Source: Mucilaginibacter cryoferens
GTDB taxonomy: Bacteria; Bacteroidota; Bacteroidia; Sphingobacteriales; Sphingobacteriaceae
DNA: 64,000 nt
NCBI RefSeq assembly: GCF_014205845.1
Contig: NZ_JACHCR010000027.1
Location: 1 to 64,000, forward strand
Reading direction: 5' to 3'
Shown here: positions 1 to 8,623 of the stretch, one piece after another
How the letters are laid out: each line of letters starts with the position of its first letter
Numbering within the stretch: the first letter of the stretch is position 1
Position numbers and translations under genes: made by a program
The notes under the pieces: model-generated
Databases searched by the model: none
Told to the model about the DNA's origin: nothing
What the model saw: only the letters and a program-made list of their open reading frames with translations

Positions 1-83
1 AACAAAATTATGAAGACACCTAATTGTATCTCGGGCATTAGAAACTTAAAAAAAATACACTGAAAATCAACACTTTACAATCA

Positions 84-546
84 TGTCATTATAAGCGATA
101 ACGTGGCAATCTCGTAGCCATGCAAAGCGAATATGCAGGTCGAACTATAAAATACGATATCCGCCTAAGCATGAAAGTTCACGATTATTATATTTACATT
201 TTATCGAATAAGGCCAACACCGTATTTTACATCGGGGTAACTAGTGATTTACAAGGTCGCATAGCACAACATAAACAAAAAGTAAATAATGGCTTCTCTG
301 CCCAATATAAGTGCTATAGGTTAGTATACTACGAAGATTTTCAATGGATACAAGATGCCATAGCCAGGGAAAAACAATTAAAGGCGGGTTCTCGTCAAAA
401 GAAAATTGACCTCATAGTGGGCTTTAACCCTTCGTGGAGTGATTTGAGTGAAGCCTGGTACGACTGAAAACTTCTCTGCAATCGTTGAACCTTGCATATT
501 CGCTTTGTATTGGCTACGAGATTGCCGCGCTACGCTCGCAATGACA
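84..546. repeat. Inverted-repeat element enclosing a GIY-YIG gene
   Basis: The left arm (84 to about 145) and right arm (about 484 to 546) are imperfect reverse complements of about 60 bases. Both contain the core GGCAATCTCGTAGCCA and the word AAAGCGAATATGCA. The outer ends are TGTCATTATAAGC on the left and GCTCGCAATGACA on the right, like other repeats in this window. The 98-codon GIY-YIG gene fills the loop. A version with the same core but no gene lies at 13072 to 13156. The arrangement suggests a small mobile or formerly mobile unit; that is inference. Confidence 0.75.
171..467 (+). CDS. GIY-YIG nuclease family protein (URI-like)
   Basis: A small single-domain GIY-YIG endonuclease of 98 residues. 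The Y-I-Y strand is at residues 7 to 9, Y-I-G at 20 to 22, the conserved arginine at R30 and the metal-binding glutamate at E67 in REKQLKAGSR. All catalytic positions appear present, so the protein is probably active on DNA, but its natural substrate is unknown. An earlier in-frame ATG at 120 lies inside the repeat arm and would add 17 unrelated residues; the ATG at 171 matches the usual family start and was chosen. The gene sits between the arms of an inverted repeat, and a homologue at 24612 also sits among repeats of the same family. Confidence 0.85.
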   Translation: MKVHDYYIYILSNKANTVFYIGVTSDLQGRIAQHKQKVNNGFSAQYKCYRLVYYEDFQWIQDAIAREKQLKAGSRQKKIDLIVGFNPSWSDLSEAWYD

Positions 547-584
547 ATAGTTTACTAAAACTCTAAAATCAGGAATAGTTTATT

Positions 585-998
585 TTAATTAGATGCCTTG
601 GCCAACAAACCCATGCCCGGCAGTTCAAAAATGCCCGAGAGTGCATTGGAGATAAAATTGCCCTTTTCGGTTTTCTTAAAATCTTCCGGGTAAAATATAT
701 GGTCGACGCCAAGCACTTTGAGCAGGCTGTCTTCTTTTGTGTGTTCCTTCTGTTTGTAGCAGCAGATCTTTATTTTGCTGTAAGCCGTGTTTGATTGCAG
801 GCGACGTAGTATTTTTTCGAGATCGGTGTTCAGATGGTCGTAATCGAAAATTACGACGTTGGGTTTCTGCTCATGAATGGAAGGAAAAATATGGCTCGTT
901 GCCGAGATATGTCTGAATTTTTTATTATTCGGCAATAACTCAACCGAAAAAGTATCGGGAGCAACCAATAACACATTCTTAGATCGTACTCGGATCAT
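585..998 (-). CDS. Hypothetical protein, response-regulator receiver-like
   Basis: A protein of 137 residues I cannot name with certainty. An N-terminal strand NVLLVAPDT and the segment NVVIFDYDHL resemble beta-1 and beta-3 of a CheY-like receiver, with an aspartate near the phospho-acceptor position. A later strand IKICCYK and the segment LGVDHIFYPEDF resemble the rest of a receiver fold. The lysine of canonical receivers is not clearly placed, so it may be a degenerate receiver. No output domain follows. A GTG at 1001 precedes the ATG at 998; I chose the ATG. No kinase is adjacent and the upstream 500 bases hold no gene. Confidence 0.6.
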   Translation of the reverse strand: MIRVRSKNVLLVAPDTFSVELLPNNKKFRHISATSHIFPSIHEQKPNVVIFDYDHLNTDLEKILRRLQSNTAYSKIKICCYKQKEHTKEDSLLKVLGVDHIFYPEDFKKTEKGNFISNALSGIFELPGMGLLAKASN

Positions 999-1502
999 CA
1001 CCAGTTTAATTAAGGGGACTTAAAAGTAAGTGATATCCGTCACTTTAACAATCAATTATTTCATTCATCATTAAAAATAATATTAAATACGGTAATTTGT
1101 TACAAATCTAATAGCTTGAACCTTAGCAATTTTCTTAGGGTGAAATTATTTTAATCGAACAAACATGAAAGCCCGTTGCGTGCAGAGATCAAATTCACAA
1201 AGTTTTAAAAACCTCCTTTTTAAATATCTATAAACTTACCGGCCTTTTAATATTTTACCCTATCGGCTTGTGGGAAAAAAGCTGTTATGCTACAAAAATG
1301 CGCCATTACAATGTCCATGCTTTTAAAGTATAATTTATTCATCTGTCGGACAGTTTTCTACTATGCCAATAACACATAGAATATTGCCATAATTCGCGAT
1401 GTAATATTTGAGATACGAAGCGTCGCAATCGATTGCTTTTTATACCTTTAACCCCGAAAAATCACCAATTCAGCCAAACCATCATAACCCATATTTTAAA
1501 CT
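999..1502. other. Non-coding gap, no recognised feature
   Basis: About 500 bases between two divergently transcribed genes. The sequence is AT-rich, with a possible decayed REP fragment near 1400 to 1440 (GAGATACGAAGC). I see no convincing ORF, RNA gene or perfect palindrome. Promoters for both flanking genes should lie here but none can be assigned. Confidence 0.4.
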
Positions 1503-4178
1503 ATGCGATTTAAATCTACCTTGCTCCTTGCACTCTGTGTACTGGTTTTTAACTTTAGTAAAATAGTAGAGAAACCCAAAATACTGGTGTTTACCAAAAC
1601 ATCGGGCTATCATCATGCTTCTATCGCCGTTGGTGCAGCGGCCATTATAAAGCTGGGCGCCGAAAATCATTTTTCGGTTGATACCACATCCGATGCAGCG
1701 AAGATCACCGAAGCAAACCTAAGCAAGTATTCGGCAGTTGTGTTTTTGAGCACAACGGGCTATATGCTTAATAACTATCAACAGGCCGACCTGGAACGCT
1801 ATATGCAGGCTGGCGGCAACTATGTAGGCATACACGCCGCCGCAGATGCCGAGTACGACTGGCATTGGTACGGTCGCTTAGTTGGCGCATATTTTGATAG
1901 TCACCCGGCCATGCAGGAAGCTGTTTTAAATATTATTGATAAAAACCATCCATCAACCCGCGCCCTGCCCGATACCTGGAAAAGGACCGATGAGTGGTAC
2001 AACTTTAAATCAATCAGCAAAAACCTTCATGTGCTTATCACTATTGATGAAAACAGCTATAAGGGCGGCACAAACGGCGTTAATCACCCGATGGCCTGGT
2101 ACCATAATTTTGAGAATGGCAGGGCTTTTTATACCGAGCTTGGCCATACCGATGAATCATACAGCGACCCGGCCTATTTAAAACATTTGCTGGGTGGTAT
2201 CCAATACGCCATTGGCGATAACAAAAGTTTGGATTATTCTAAGTGTACCACTTTACGTGTACCTGAAGAAAACCGCTTCTCGAAAACCTCGCTAATACAG
2301 GGAACTTTTTATGAGCCTACCGAAATGACCATATTGCCCAACCTGGATATTTTGGTGACCCAGCGCCGCGGCGAGATCATGCTGTATAAAAACGCCACAA
2401 AAACAGTTAAACAGGCTGGCTTTTTAGATGTTTATTTTAAAACCCGTACCAAAGCAGCCAATGCCGAAGAAGGCGTTTTAGGCATTCAGGCCGATCCGGA
2501 TTTTAAAACCAACCATTTCGTTTACATTTATTACAGCCCGTCTGATACGTCGGTTAACCGCCTTTCGCGCTTCACCATGACGGGGGATACCATCGACAAC
2601 AAAACAGAAAAAGTAGTATTGCAACTGTACTCACAGCGCGAGATCTGCTGCCATACCGGCGGCTCAATAGCATTTGGGCCCGACCGCACCCTTTTTGTAT
2701 CAACCGGCGATAATACCACCCCGTTTGATGAAGGTAAAAACCTGCCACACGATACACACGCCTTTGCCCCCCTGGATGACCGCCCGGAGCATTTGAATCA
2801 CGATTCGAGAAGGTCGGCTGGTAATACCAACGATTTGCGGGGTAAGATCTTGAGGATAAAAATGAAAGATGATGGTACCTACACCATTCCCGAAGGAAAC
2901 CTGTTTAAACCAGGCACAGCCGGCACAAAACCCGAAATTTATGTAATGGGCGACAGAAACCCTTACCGGATAGCCGTAGATAAAAAGAACAGCTACCTTT
3001 ACTGGGGCGAAGTTGGCCCCGATGCCAATAACGATAGCTTAGCCACCAGGGGGCCGCGTGGTTACGATGAGTTTAACCAGGCCAAAGCGGCGGGCTTTTT
3101 CGGATGGCCTTTGTTTATCGGCCCCAATATCCCTTACCATGCCTACAATTACGCAACCGGCGAATCGGGGCCAAATTTTGATCCCTTGCACCCGATAAAT
3201 GATTCAAAAAACAACACTGGTTTAAGAGAGCTGCCACCTGCCCAACCGGCATTTATATGGTACCCTTACGGCGAATCGAAAGAGTTTCCGCAAGTTGGTT
3301 CGGGAGGCCGTACCGCCATGGCTGGGCCTATTTATTATGCCGACCTGTATCCAAAAGCTACCCGCCTGCCCGATTACTATAACAAAAAAGTGTTTTTTTA
3401 CGATTGGATTCGTGGCTGGATAAAAGTGCTTACTCTGCAACCAAACGGCGACCTGGATAAAATGGAACCGTTTATGGCAACAAGCAAATTTAACGCGCCT
3501 ATTGATATGGAAACAGGCCCCGATGGCCGCATTTATGTACTGGAATACGGCTCTGGCTGGTTTACCAAAAACAAAGATGCCGGCCTGGCCCGTATTGATT
3601 ACAACACAGGAAACCGCGCACCGGAAGTAAAAGCTATTACTGCCAATAAATTGTACGGCAAACTCCCTTTACCGGTAACATTTACAGTTGCCGCAACCGA
3701 CCCGGAAAAGGATAAAATGACCTATACCTGGAACCTGGGTAATGGCATCAAAAAAACTACAGCGTTGCCAAAGCTGCTTTACACCTATACAAAAAAAGGT
3801 AATTACAATGTTTCTGTTGAAGTTAAGGACGACCAGGGAGCCGGTACGCATAGCAAAACCATCGCCGTATTGGCCGGTCAGGATTCGCCGGATATGAAAC
3901 TAAAAATGGCCAACATGAAAGCAAACGCAGCCGGGATGACGCTGATGATGTCGTTAGATTGCAAGGCATGCCACAAGGTATCCGAAAAATCAGTAGGCCC
4001 GGCATTTACCGAGGTAGCTAAAAAGTACGCTAACAATGCTGCTTCAACCAGTCACCTGGTTAAAAAAGTAACAACAGGAGGCCATGGTGTTTGGGGCGAT
4101 GTGGATATGCCCGCGCATCCAAACCTGAAACCGGCAGAGATCAAGCAGATTGTTAGCTGGATCTATTCGTTAAAATAG
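1503..4178 (+). CDS. ThuA / PQQ-type sugar dehydrogenase / PKD / cytochrome c fusion protein
   Basis: A secreted multidomain oxidoreductase of 891 residues. A signal peptide covers about residues 1 to 20. A ThuA-like (trehalose-utilisation) domain follows at about 27 to 235, with motifs such as GGNYVGIHAA. A glucose/sorbosone dehydrogenase-type beta-propeller spans about 250 to 700 (YYSPSDTSVNRLSRF, GDRNPYRIAVD). A PKD domain is at about 705 to 795 (VTFTVAATDPEKD). A C-terminal cytochrome c has haem motif C820-K-A-C823-H824 and a probable axial methionine in DMPAHP. The architecture suggests periplasmic carbohydrate oxidation with electrons passed to the attached haem. The substrate is unknown. 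It is monocistronic, with a hairpin terminator at 4193. Confidence 0.9.
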   Translation: MRFKSTLLLALCVLVFNFSKIVEKPKILVFTKTSGYHHASIAVGAAAIIKLGAENHFSVDTTSDAAKITEANLSKYSAVVFLSTTGYMLNNYQQADLERYMQAGGNYVGIHAAADAEYDWHWYGRLVGAYFDSHPAMQEAVLNIIDKNHPSTRALPDTWKRTDEWYNFKSISKNLHVLITIDENSYKGGTNGVNHPMAWYHNFENGRAFYTELGHTDESYSDPAYLKHLLGGIQYAIGDNKSLDYSKCTTLRVPEENRFSKTSLIQGTFYEPTEMTILPNLDILVTQRRGEIMLYKNATKTVKQAGFLDVYFKTRTKAANAEEGVLGIQADPDFKTNHFVYIYYSPSDTSVNRLSRFTMTGDTIDNKTEKVVLQLYSQREICCHTGGSIAFGPDRTLFVSTGDNTTPFDEGKNLPHDTHAFAPLDDRPEHLNHDSRRSAGNTNDLRGKILRIKMKDDGTYTIPEGNLFKPGTAGTKPEIYVMGDRNPYRIAVDKKNSYLYWGEVGPDANNDSLATRGPRGYDEFNQAKAAGFFGWPLFIGPNIPYHAYNYATGESGPNFDPLHPINDSKNNTGLRELPPAQPAFIWYPYGESKEFPQVGSGGRTAMAGPIYYADLYPKATRLPDYYNKKVFFYDWIRGWIKVLTLQPNGDLDKMEPFMATSKFNAPIDMETGPDGRIYVLEYGSGWFTKNKDAGLARIDYNTGNRAPEVKAITANKLYGKLPLPVTFTVAATDPEKDKMTYTWNLGNGIKKTTALPKLLYTYTKKGNYNVSVEVKDDQGAGTHSKTIAVLAGQDSPDMKLKMANMKANAAGMTLMMSLDCKACHKVSEKSVGPAFTEVAKKYANNAASTSHLVKKVTTGGHGVWGDVDMPAHPNLKPAEIKQIVSWIYSLK

Positions 4179-4192
4179 TAAAAGCATCCACC

Positions 4193-4228
4193 ATAAAAAA
4201 AGAGGGCCATTCAAGCCCTCTTTTTTAT
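4193..4228. terminator. Bidirectional-type intrinsic terminator
   Basis: Stem AAAAAAGAGGGC pairs with GCCCTCTTTTTT around a short loop, with an A-run on one side and a T-run on the other. It lies between convergent genes, the ThuA fusion and gltX, and can serve both. Confidence 0.85.
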
Positions 4229-4247
4229 GATATCAATTGCAAATTTA

Positions 4248-4276
4248 AACTCCCCCTTCAGAGGGTCCGGGGGCTA
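4248..4276. repeat. Stop-codon-associated C/G-rich repeat, copy 1
   Basis: An element of type AACTCCCCCTTCAG followed by GGGTCCGGGGGCTA. Its last three bases (CTA) are the stop codon of gltX read on the minus strand. Related copies lie at 8594, 43108 (inverted), 43168 and 46735. Confidence 0.7.
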
Positions 4277-5788
4277 AAACGCCTCCAAAGCCTTCCCTAT
4301 CCGGCTAATCGTCTCCTCTTTACCCAACAAGGCAGCAATATCAAACACATGCGGGCCAAACTTACCACCAACCAGCATAATACGGAATGGCAGCATTACA
4401 TCGCCAACCTTTAGCGCCTTTTCTTCGGCAAGGGCCTTAAATTTAGTTTCCAGGTCATGGGCTTCTATCGGTGCTTCGGTGCTTAACAAAGCTGTAAGCG
4501 CATTAAAGAAATCGGTTTTGGCATCTGTCCATTTTGGTTTTACGGCGTTAAGATCGTACTCCTTTGGCTGCTCAAAAAAGTATCCTGCCTGCTGGTAAAA
4601 ATCGGGTAATACCACGCAGCGGTCTTTAATCAGGTTAATAACTGTTTCCAGCTTAGCATCATCGGTAACAACAATACCTTTGTCTTCCAATATCTTGCTA
4701 ACTGCCAGCTTCAAACTGCCAACTTCCGAGCGTTTGATCCACTCGGCATTAAACCACTTGGCTTTTTCAAAATCGAATTTCGCGCCAGCTTTGCTTACCC
4801 TGTCAATAGAGAATTTTTCTATCAGTTCATCCAGCGTAAATATTTCCTGGTCGGTGCCGTCGTTCCATCCCAATGTTGCCAACAGGTTCAGGAATGCCTC
4901 GGGCAAAAAGCCCAGCTCGCGGAAACCCGGAGTTAGCTCATCTGTTTTGGCGTCAAACCAGCTCATGGCATATACCGGGAAGCCCAGGCGCGCACCATCG
5001 CGTTTGCTCAACTTGCCGTGCCCATCGGGTTTTAATATCAGCGGCAAGTGCGCCCATTGCGGCATTTCGGCTTTCCAACCCAAATATTCCCAAAGCAGCA
5101 AATGTACCGGTGCCGATGGTAGCCACTCTTCGCCACGGAAAGCGTGCGAAATTTTCATCAGGTAATCATCAACTACAACAGCTAAATGGTAGGTAGGCAT
5201 ACCATCGGCCTTTAGTAATACTTTATCATCAACCTGGTTGGTTTCAAAGCTTACGTGGCCGCGTATCATATCGTTAAAGCTCACCGTTTCATCGGCAGGC
5301 ATTTTTATACGGATCACGTGCGGTGTATGTGCATCTAACAAAGCATCAACCTCGTGCTGCGGCAACGCTATGGAGTTGCGCAAACTCGCGCGATAGGCCA
5401 GGCCATATTGAAAATTAGGAATCTCTTTGCGGTTTTTATCCAGCTCTTCGGCAGTATCAAAAGCATAATAGGCATGCCCCTGCATTACCAGGCGCTCGGC
5501 ATATTCGCGATAAATAGCTTTACGTTCGCTCTGGCGGTAAGGGGCAAAATGGCCGCCCGCAACCGGACTTTCGTCGGGTTTTAAACCACACCATTCCAGG
5601 CAATCTAAAATATATTGTTCGGCACCTTCCACGTAGCGGGTTTGGTCGGTATCCTCAATTCTCAAAACAAAATCGCCATGATGTTTTTTGGCGAATAAAT
5701 AGTTAAATAACACCGTACGTACGCCGCCAAGGTGTAAACCACCCGTAGGGCTTGGTGCAAAACGAACTCTTACTTTTTTATCGGTCAT
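4274..5788 (-). CDS. gltX: Glutamate--tRNA ligase
   Basis: Class I aminoacyl-tRNA synthetase that charges tRNA-Glu in the cytoplasm. It has 504 residues, a normal bacterial length. The HIGH-type signature is in PSPTGGLHLGGVRT (residues 12 to 25) and the KMSKS-type signature is K259-L-S-K-R263. The anticodon-binding domain follows to the C-terminus. The start ATG is preceded by a TATCTTTG box on the minus strand, fitting the Bacteroidota -7 element. The stop codon is supplied by a dispersed C/G-rich repeat. No partner gene is co-transcribed. Whether it also charges tRNA-Gln depends on a gatCAB elsewhere. Confidence 0.97.
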   Translation of the reverse strand: MTDKKVRVRFAPSPTGGLHLGGVRTVLFNYLFAKKHHGDFVLRIEDTDQTRYVEGAEQYILDCLEWCGLKPDESPVAGGHFAPYRQSERKAIYREYAERLVMQGHAYYAFDTAEELDKNRKEIPNFQYGLAYRASLRNSIALPQHEVDALLDAHTPHVIRIKMPADETVSFNDMIRGHVSFETNQVDDKVLLKADGMPTYHLAVVVDDYLMKISHAFRGEEWLPSAPVHLLLWEYLGWKAEMPQWAHLPLILKPDGHGKLSKRDGARLGFPVYAMSWFDAKTDELTPGFRELGFLPEAFLNLLATLGWNDGTDQEIFTLDELIEKFSIDRVSKAGAKFDFEKAKWFNAEWIKRSEVGSLKLAVSKILEDKGIVVTDDAKLETVINLIKDRCVVLPDFYQQAGYFFEQPKEYDLNAVKPKWTDAKTDFFNALTALLSTEAPIEAHDLETKFKALAEEKALKVGDVMLPFRIMLVGGKFGPHVFDIAALLGKEETISRIGKALEAF

Positions 5789-5795
5789 GATGGCG

Positions 5796-5803
5796 CAAAG
5801 ATA
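5796..5803 (-). promoter_or_regulatory. Candidate -7 element of the gltX promoter
   Basis: On the minus strand this reads TATCTTTG, an exact match to the Bacteroidota -7 consensus TAnnTTTG. It lies 8 bases upstream of the gltX ATG, so the leader would be extremely short. No TTTG -33 box is seen at the expected spacing. Confidence 0.4.
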
Positions 5804-5817
5804 AGTTTATTTTGGAT

Positions 5818-5954
5818 GTGCAGATTTCAGATTTCAAATGTGCAGATGTTTTTAGCCGCTGATGTATAATGATAAAAATGGTTTAAAAAACATTCTTTTC
5901 CTACACAATAGCATAGCAATAATTTGCACATCTGAAATTTGCACATCTGAAATC
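5818..5954. repeat. Stutter palindrome between gltX and the histidine kinase
   Basis: The left arm repeats words such as CAGATTTCA and AAATGTGCAGATG. The right arm (about 5931 to 5954) repeats their complements, TTTGCACATCTGAAAT. The two arms surround about 80 bases of unrelated DNA. The 20-mer AGATTTCAAATGTGCAGATG at 5829 recurs at 55388. Confidence 0.7.
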
Positions 5955-5987
5955 TAAAAAAATCACGTTATTTGAACTGTGGCCAGT

Positions 5988-7193
5988 ATGAACCCGTATC
6001 AGCAAAAAAAAAGATGGAAGTATTTATTGCTTGCCTTCGCTACTATTATTGCCAGTGGCTCGTTATTTTATACTAGTTATTTGGTTAAAAAAATATCTGG
6101 GTCTGAGCGCACCCGGGCACAGGTTTGGGCCATGAGTATGCGGCAGATCCTCAATTCGGATGATAACGATTTTTTACAATATACCCTTGCCGTTCGTGAT
6201 AGCCTGGTAGTACCGGCCATTATTACCGATGCCAAGGGTGAAATAACTTTATCTCGTGGTTTAGATACCACAAAAACGTATATCGACCTACCCTCCCCCG
6301 GCAAAAAATACGACCCGGTATATTTTAAGGATGAACTGGCTTACATGAAAAAGCAGCATGCTCCAATTAAGCTCCAGATTTTAGGCGAAGACAACTTTGT
6401 TTATTATAAAGATTCGGCCCTGTTAACGCAACTTAAATTATTTCCATACATCCAGTTATCTGTTATCGCTGTATTTTTATTGATGGCTTATACAGCGTTT
6501 AGCTCGTCCCGGAAATCGGAACAGGATCAGGTTTGGGTGGGACTTGCTAAAGAAACCGCGCACCAGTTAGGTACCCCCATCTCGTCGTTAATGGCCTGGA
6601 TAGAGCTGATGAAAGAGAAATTTAATGCCGAGGATGATGTACTGGTTGCCGAAATGGAGAACGATGTAAAACGCCTGGAAATTGTGGCCGATCGCTTCTC
6701 CAAGATCGGATCGAAACCTGTTTTGGAAGAGCATGCGGTTTATGCGGTAGTTAAAGATTTTGTTGATTATTTTAGAGTTCGCGTAAGCAAAAACATTTCA
6801 TTCGAAATGAGCGGAAACCCGCACCTTAAAGCCGGGTTAAACGTTCCGCTTTTTGATTGGGTGATAGAAAACCTGCTTAAAAATGCAGTAAACGCCATTG
6901 ATGGCAAGGGCAGTATTAAAGTGGAGATAAGCGGCAACAAAATTAAAAACCAGGTATTTATTGATGTAACAGATACGGGTAAAGGTATTCCCCGCTCTAA
7001 GTTCGATACTGTTTTTCAGCCGGGTTATACCACCCGTAAACGAGGCTGGGGCCTGGGCTTATCGCTAACCAAGCGCATGATAGATAATTACCACAACGGG
7101 CAGATATTTGTGAAGGACTCTGAAGTGGGCAAAGGAACAACTTTCAGAATTATATTAAAAAACACCCGCAATGATAAGCAAACCAAACGCTGA
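5988..7193 (+). CDS. Sensor histidine kinase
   Basis: A membrane-bound two-component kinase of 401 residues. One transmembrane helix lies at about residues 11 to 33 and a second at about 148 to 170, with an extracytoplasmic segment between them. The phospho-acceptor is H192 in AHQLGTPISSLMAW, the HQLGTP-type H box common in Bacteroidota. The N box is NLLKNAVNAIDGKG, and G boxes are DTGKGIP and GLGLSLTKRM. A GTG at 5979 would add three residues; the ATG at 5988 was preferred. No response regulator is adjacent, so its partner is unknown. It overlaps the following DinB gene by 23 bases, implying co-transcription. Confidence 0.93.
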   Translation: MNPYQQKKRWKYLLLAFATIIASGSLFYTSYLVKKISGSERTRAQVWAMSMRQILNSDDNDFLQYTLAVRDSLVVPAIITDAKGEITLSRGLDTTKTYIDLPSPGKKYDPVYFKDELAYMKKQHAPIKLQILGEDNFVYYKDSALLTQLKLFPYIQLSVIAVFLLMAYTAFSSSRKSEQDQVWVGLAKETAHQLGTPISSLMAWIELMKEKFNAEDDVLVAEMENDVKRLEIVADRFSKIGSKPVLEEHAVYAVVKDFVDYFRVRVSKNISFEMSGNPHLKAGLNVPLFDWVIENLLKNAVNAIDGKGSIKVEISGNKIKNQVFIDVTDTGKGIPRSKFDTVFQPGYTTRKRGWGLGLSLTKRMIDNYHNGQIFVKDSEVGKGTTFRIILKNTRNDKQTKR

Positions 7194-7686
7194 CGAATAT
7201 TCACCATTCGCGGCAGGCTATGTAGGCCTGGTACCCGATGAAAATGTAATAGAAAAGCTAGAGCAGCTAATGACCAGCAGCTACCAACTGTTTAGCAACC
7301 TTACCGATGAGCAGGCTGCTTATGCCTACGCCCCCGGTAAATGGACGGTTAAACAAGCTCTTGGCCATATGATAGATACCGAGCGCACGTTTGCCTACCG
7401 TGCCATGGTGTTTTCGCGCAATTATATTGAACTACCCGGTTTCGACCAGGATATTTATGTTGAAAATAACGATCTGACCAATGTAAGCATTAAGGATCTG
7501 GCCGAAGAATTTAAAGCCACCCGCCTATCAAACCTGTACATGATCAAAACATTAAGCGGTGAGCAGCTATTGCGCGATGGCATTGCCAGCAAAGCCCGCT
7601 TTACCGTAAGAGCATTTATTTATATGCTTGCCGGGCACGAGCTACATCACCTGAATATATTTAGGGAGCGGTATAATATTGGATAA
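7171..7686 (+). CDS. DinB family protein
   Basis: A 171-residue DinB/YfiT-type four-helix-bundle protein. Probable metal ligands are the histidines of ALGHMIDTERT and of AGHELHHLNIFRERY near the C-terminus. Such proteins are putative metal-dependent hydrolases or thiol transferases; the substrate is unknown. The start overlaps the kinase gene by 23 bases in another frame, indicating an operon of two. A strong terminator follows at 7690. A distant relative is at 37683. Confidence 0.88.
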   Translation: MISKPNADEYSPFAAGYVGLVPDENVIEKLEQLMTSSYQLFSNLTDEQAAYAYAPGKWTVKQALGHMIDTERTFAYRAMVFSRNYIELPGFDQDIYVENNDLTNVSIKDLAEEFKATRLSNLYMIKTLSGEQLLRDGIASKARFTVRAFIYMLAGHELHHLNIFRERYNIG

Positions 7687-7689
7687 AAG

Positions 7690-7727
7690 CAAAACGCCTC
7701 GACTGTTAAAGCAGTCGGGGCGTTTTG
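7690..7727 (+). terminator. Intrinsic terminator after the DinB gene
   Basis: Stem AAAACGCCTCGACTG pairs with CAGTCGGGGCGTTTT around TTAAAG, followed by a T-rich tail. It also separates the convergent DUF6249 gene. Confidence 0.85.
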
Positions 7728-7748
7728 TTGTGTTTTAAAGTATTCTTC

Positions 7749-8123
7749 TTACTTCTCTATCCTTGCACCCTCTTTATCCAAAACCTCTTTTTTCTCTATC
7801 CGGTATGACAGGAACAGGCCTGCGCCCCCAAATATGGCTATAAGAGCTATGTACAGAAAAAACGAGTCATCATCCATTTCGCGTAACACAATGTGGTCTA
7901 AAATATAGGCTAAAAACAGGCCTACTCCCGAGCCAATAAGCAACAGGCCCCATTTTAAGTTTTGGTAAGGCGCAGATTGTGGTTTGTAACTGCGTGGGTC
8001 CATGCCGCGCTCTATCATGGCCATTTTTTCGCGTTTGTAGAGGTAAAAGATCGCGAAGATCATTGCGAAAAGGCTGGTTGTTATAATGATGCCTGCTAAT
8101 ATTCCTAATTTCCCGGTATCCAT
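7749..8123 (-). CDS. DUF6249-type small membrane protein
   Basis: A 124-residue inner-membrane protein with three predicted transmembrane helices, at about residues 7 to 28, 57 to 77 and 88 to 106. Between the first two lies the cytoplasmic segment KREKMAMIERGMDP, characteristic of a family common in Bacteroidota. The C-terminus is charged. Function unknown. It is monocistronic and convergent with the DinB gene. The assignment rests on the recalled ERGMDP signature. Confidence 0.75.
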   Translation of the reverse strand: MDTGKLGILAGIIITTSLFAMIFAIFYLYKREKMAMIERGMDPRSYKPQSAPYQNLKWGLLLIGSGVGLFLAYILDHIVLREMDDDSFFLYIALIAIFGGAGLFLSYRIEKKEVLDKEGARIEK

Positions 8124-8593
8124 TTTATTTAAGTTTTAATAAGTTAATAAAGTCTCTTTTTACATCCACCCAACTGGTGTATTTGTAAGCTGTGACTACA
8201 TGGATTTAAAACAGGTTACAGGCAAAATAAAAATAAATAGAAATCAGGTGTTCGGTTTTTTGATTAAAGATGTAGGGTGTTCGGGAGCAATCGCATAAAA
8301 TACTGATAATTAAATACTTTAGTGTTCGGAGCCATTTGGTGTATAATTAATACGTACTGATAATCAAATTATTATAAATCATCGGTGTTCGGAGCATCTC
8401 AGCGGCCGAACGCTTGCAATAGGTACTATTGTTAAGTCAACAGTACCAAGTTGTAAGTTTAAAGTTGAATTTATATTTTTTGACTTTAGGCTCAAAACTA
8501 TCCGCCAATTTATCGCTGATGCGACACTACCGGGAGCCCGGCATCATAAAAAACAAAACCCCGGCGATCACTCACCAGGGTTGCTATATATCT
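8124..8593. other. Non-coding gap with four GTGTTCGG words
   Basis: About 470 bases upstream of the DUF6249 gene. GTGTTCGG occurs at 8248, 8277, 8322 and 8385. The last two copies are each preceded by a TACTGATAAT-like word. I see no gene or RNA. The 3' end of this gap holds a C/G-rich segment, possibly the apaG terminator (AAACCCCGGCG near 8560). Confidence 0.5.
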
Positions 8594-8623
8594 ACTCCTA
8601 CCCCTTCAGGGGCCGGGGGCCTA
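8594..8623. repeat. Stop-codon-associated C/G-rich repeat, copy 2
   Basis: ACTCCTACCCCTTCAGGG then GCCGGGGGCCTA. The terminal CTA is the minus-strand stop of apaG. Same family as 4248. Confidence 0.65.

Noticed and set aside
4680..5165. Plus-strand ORFs within gltX
   Set aside because: Antisense shadows of an intact housekeeping gene.
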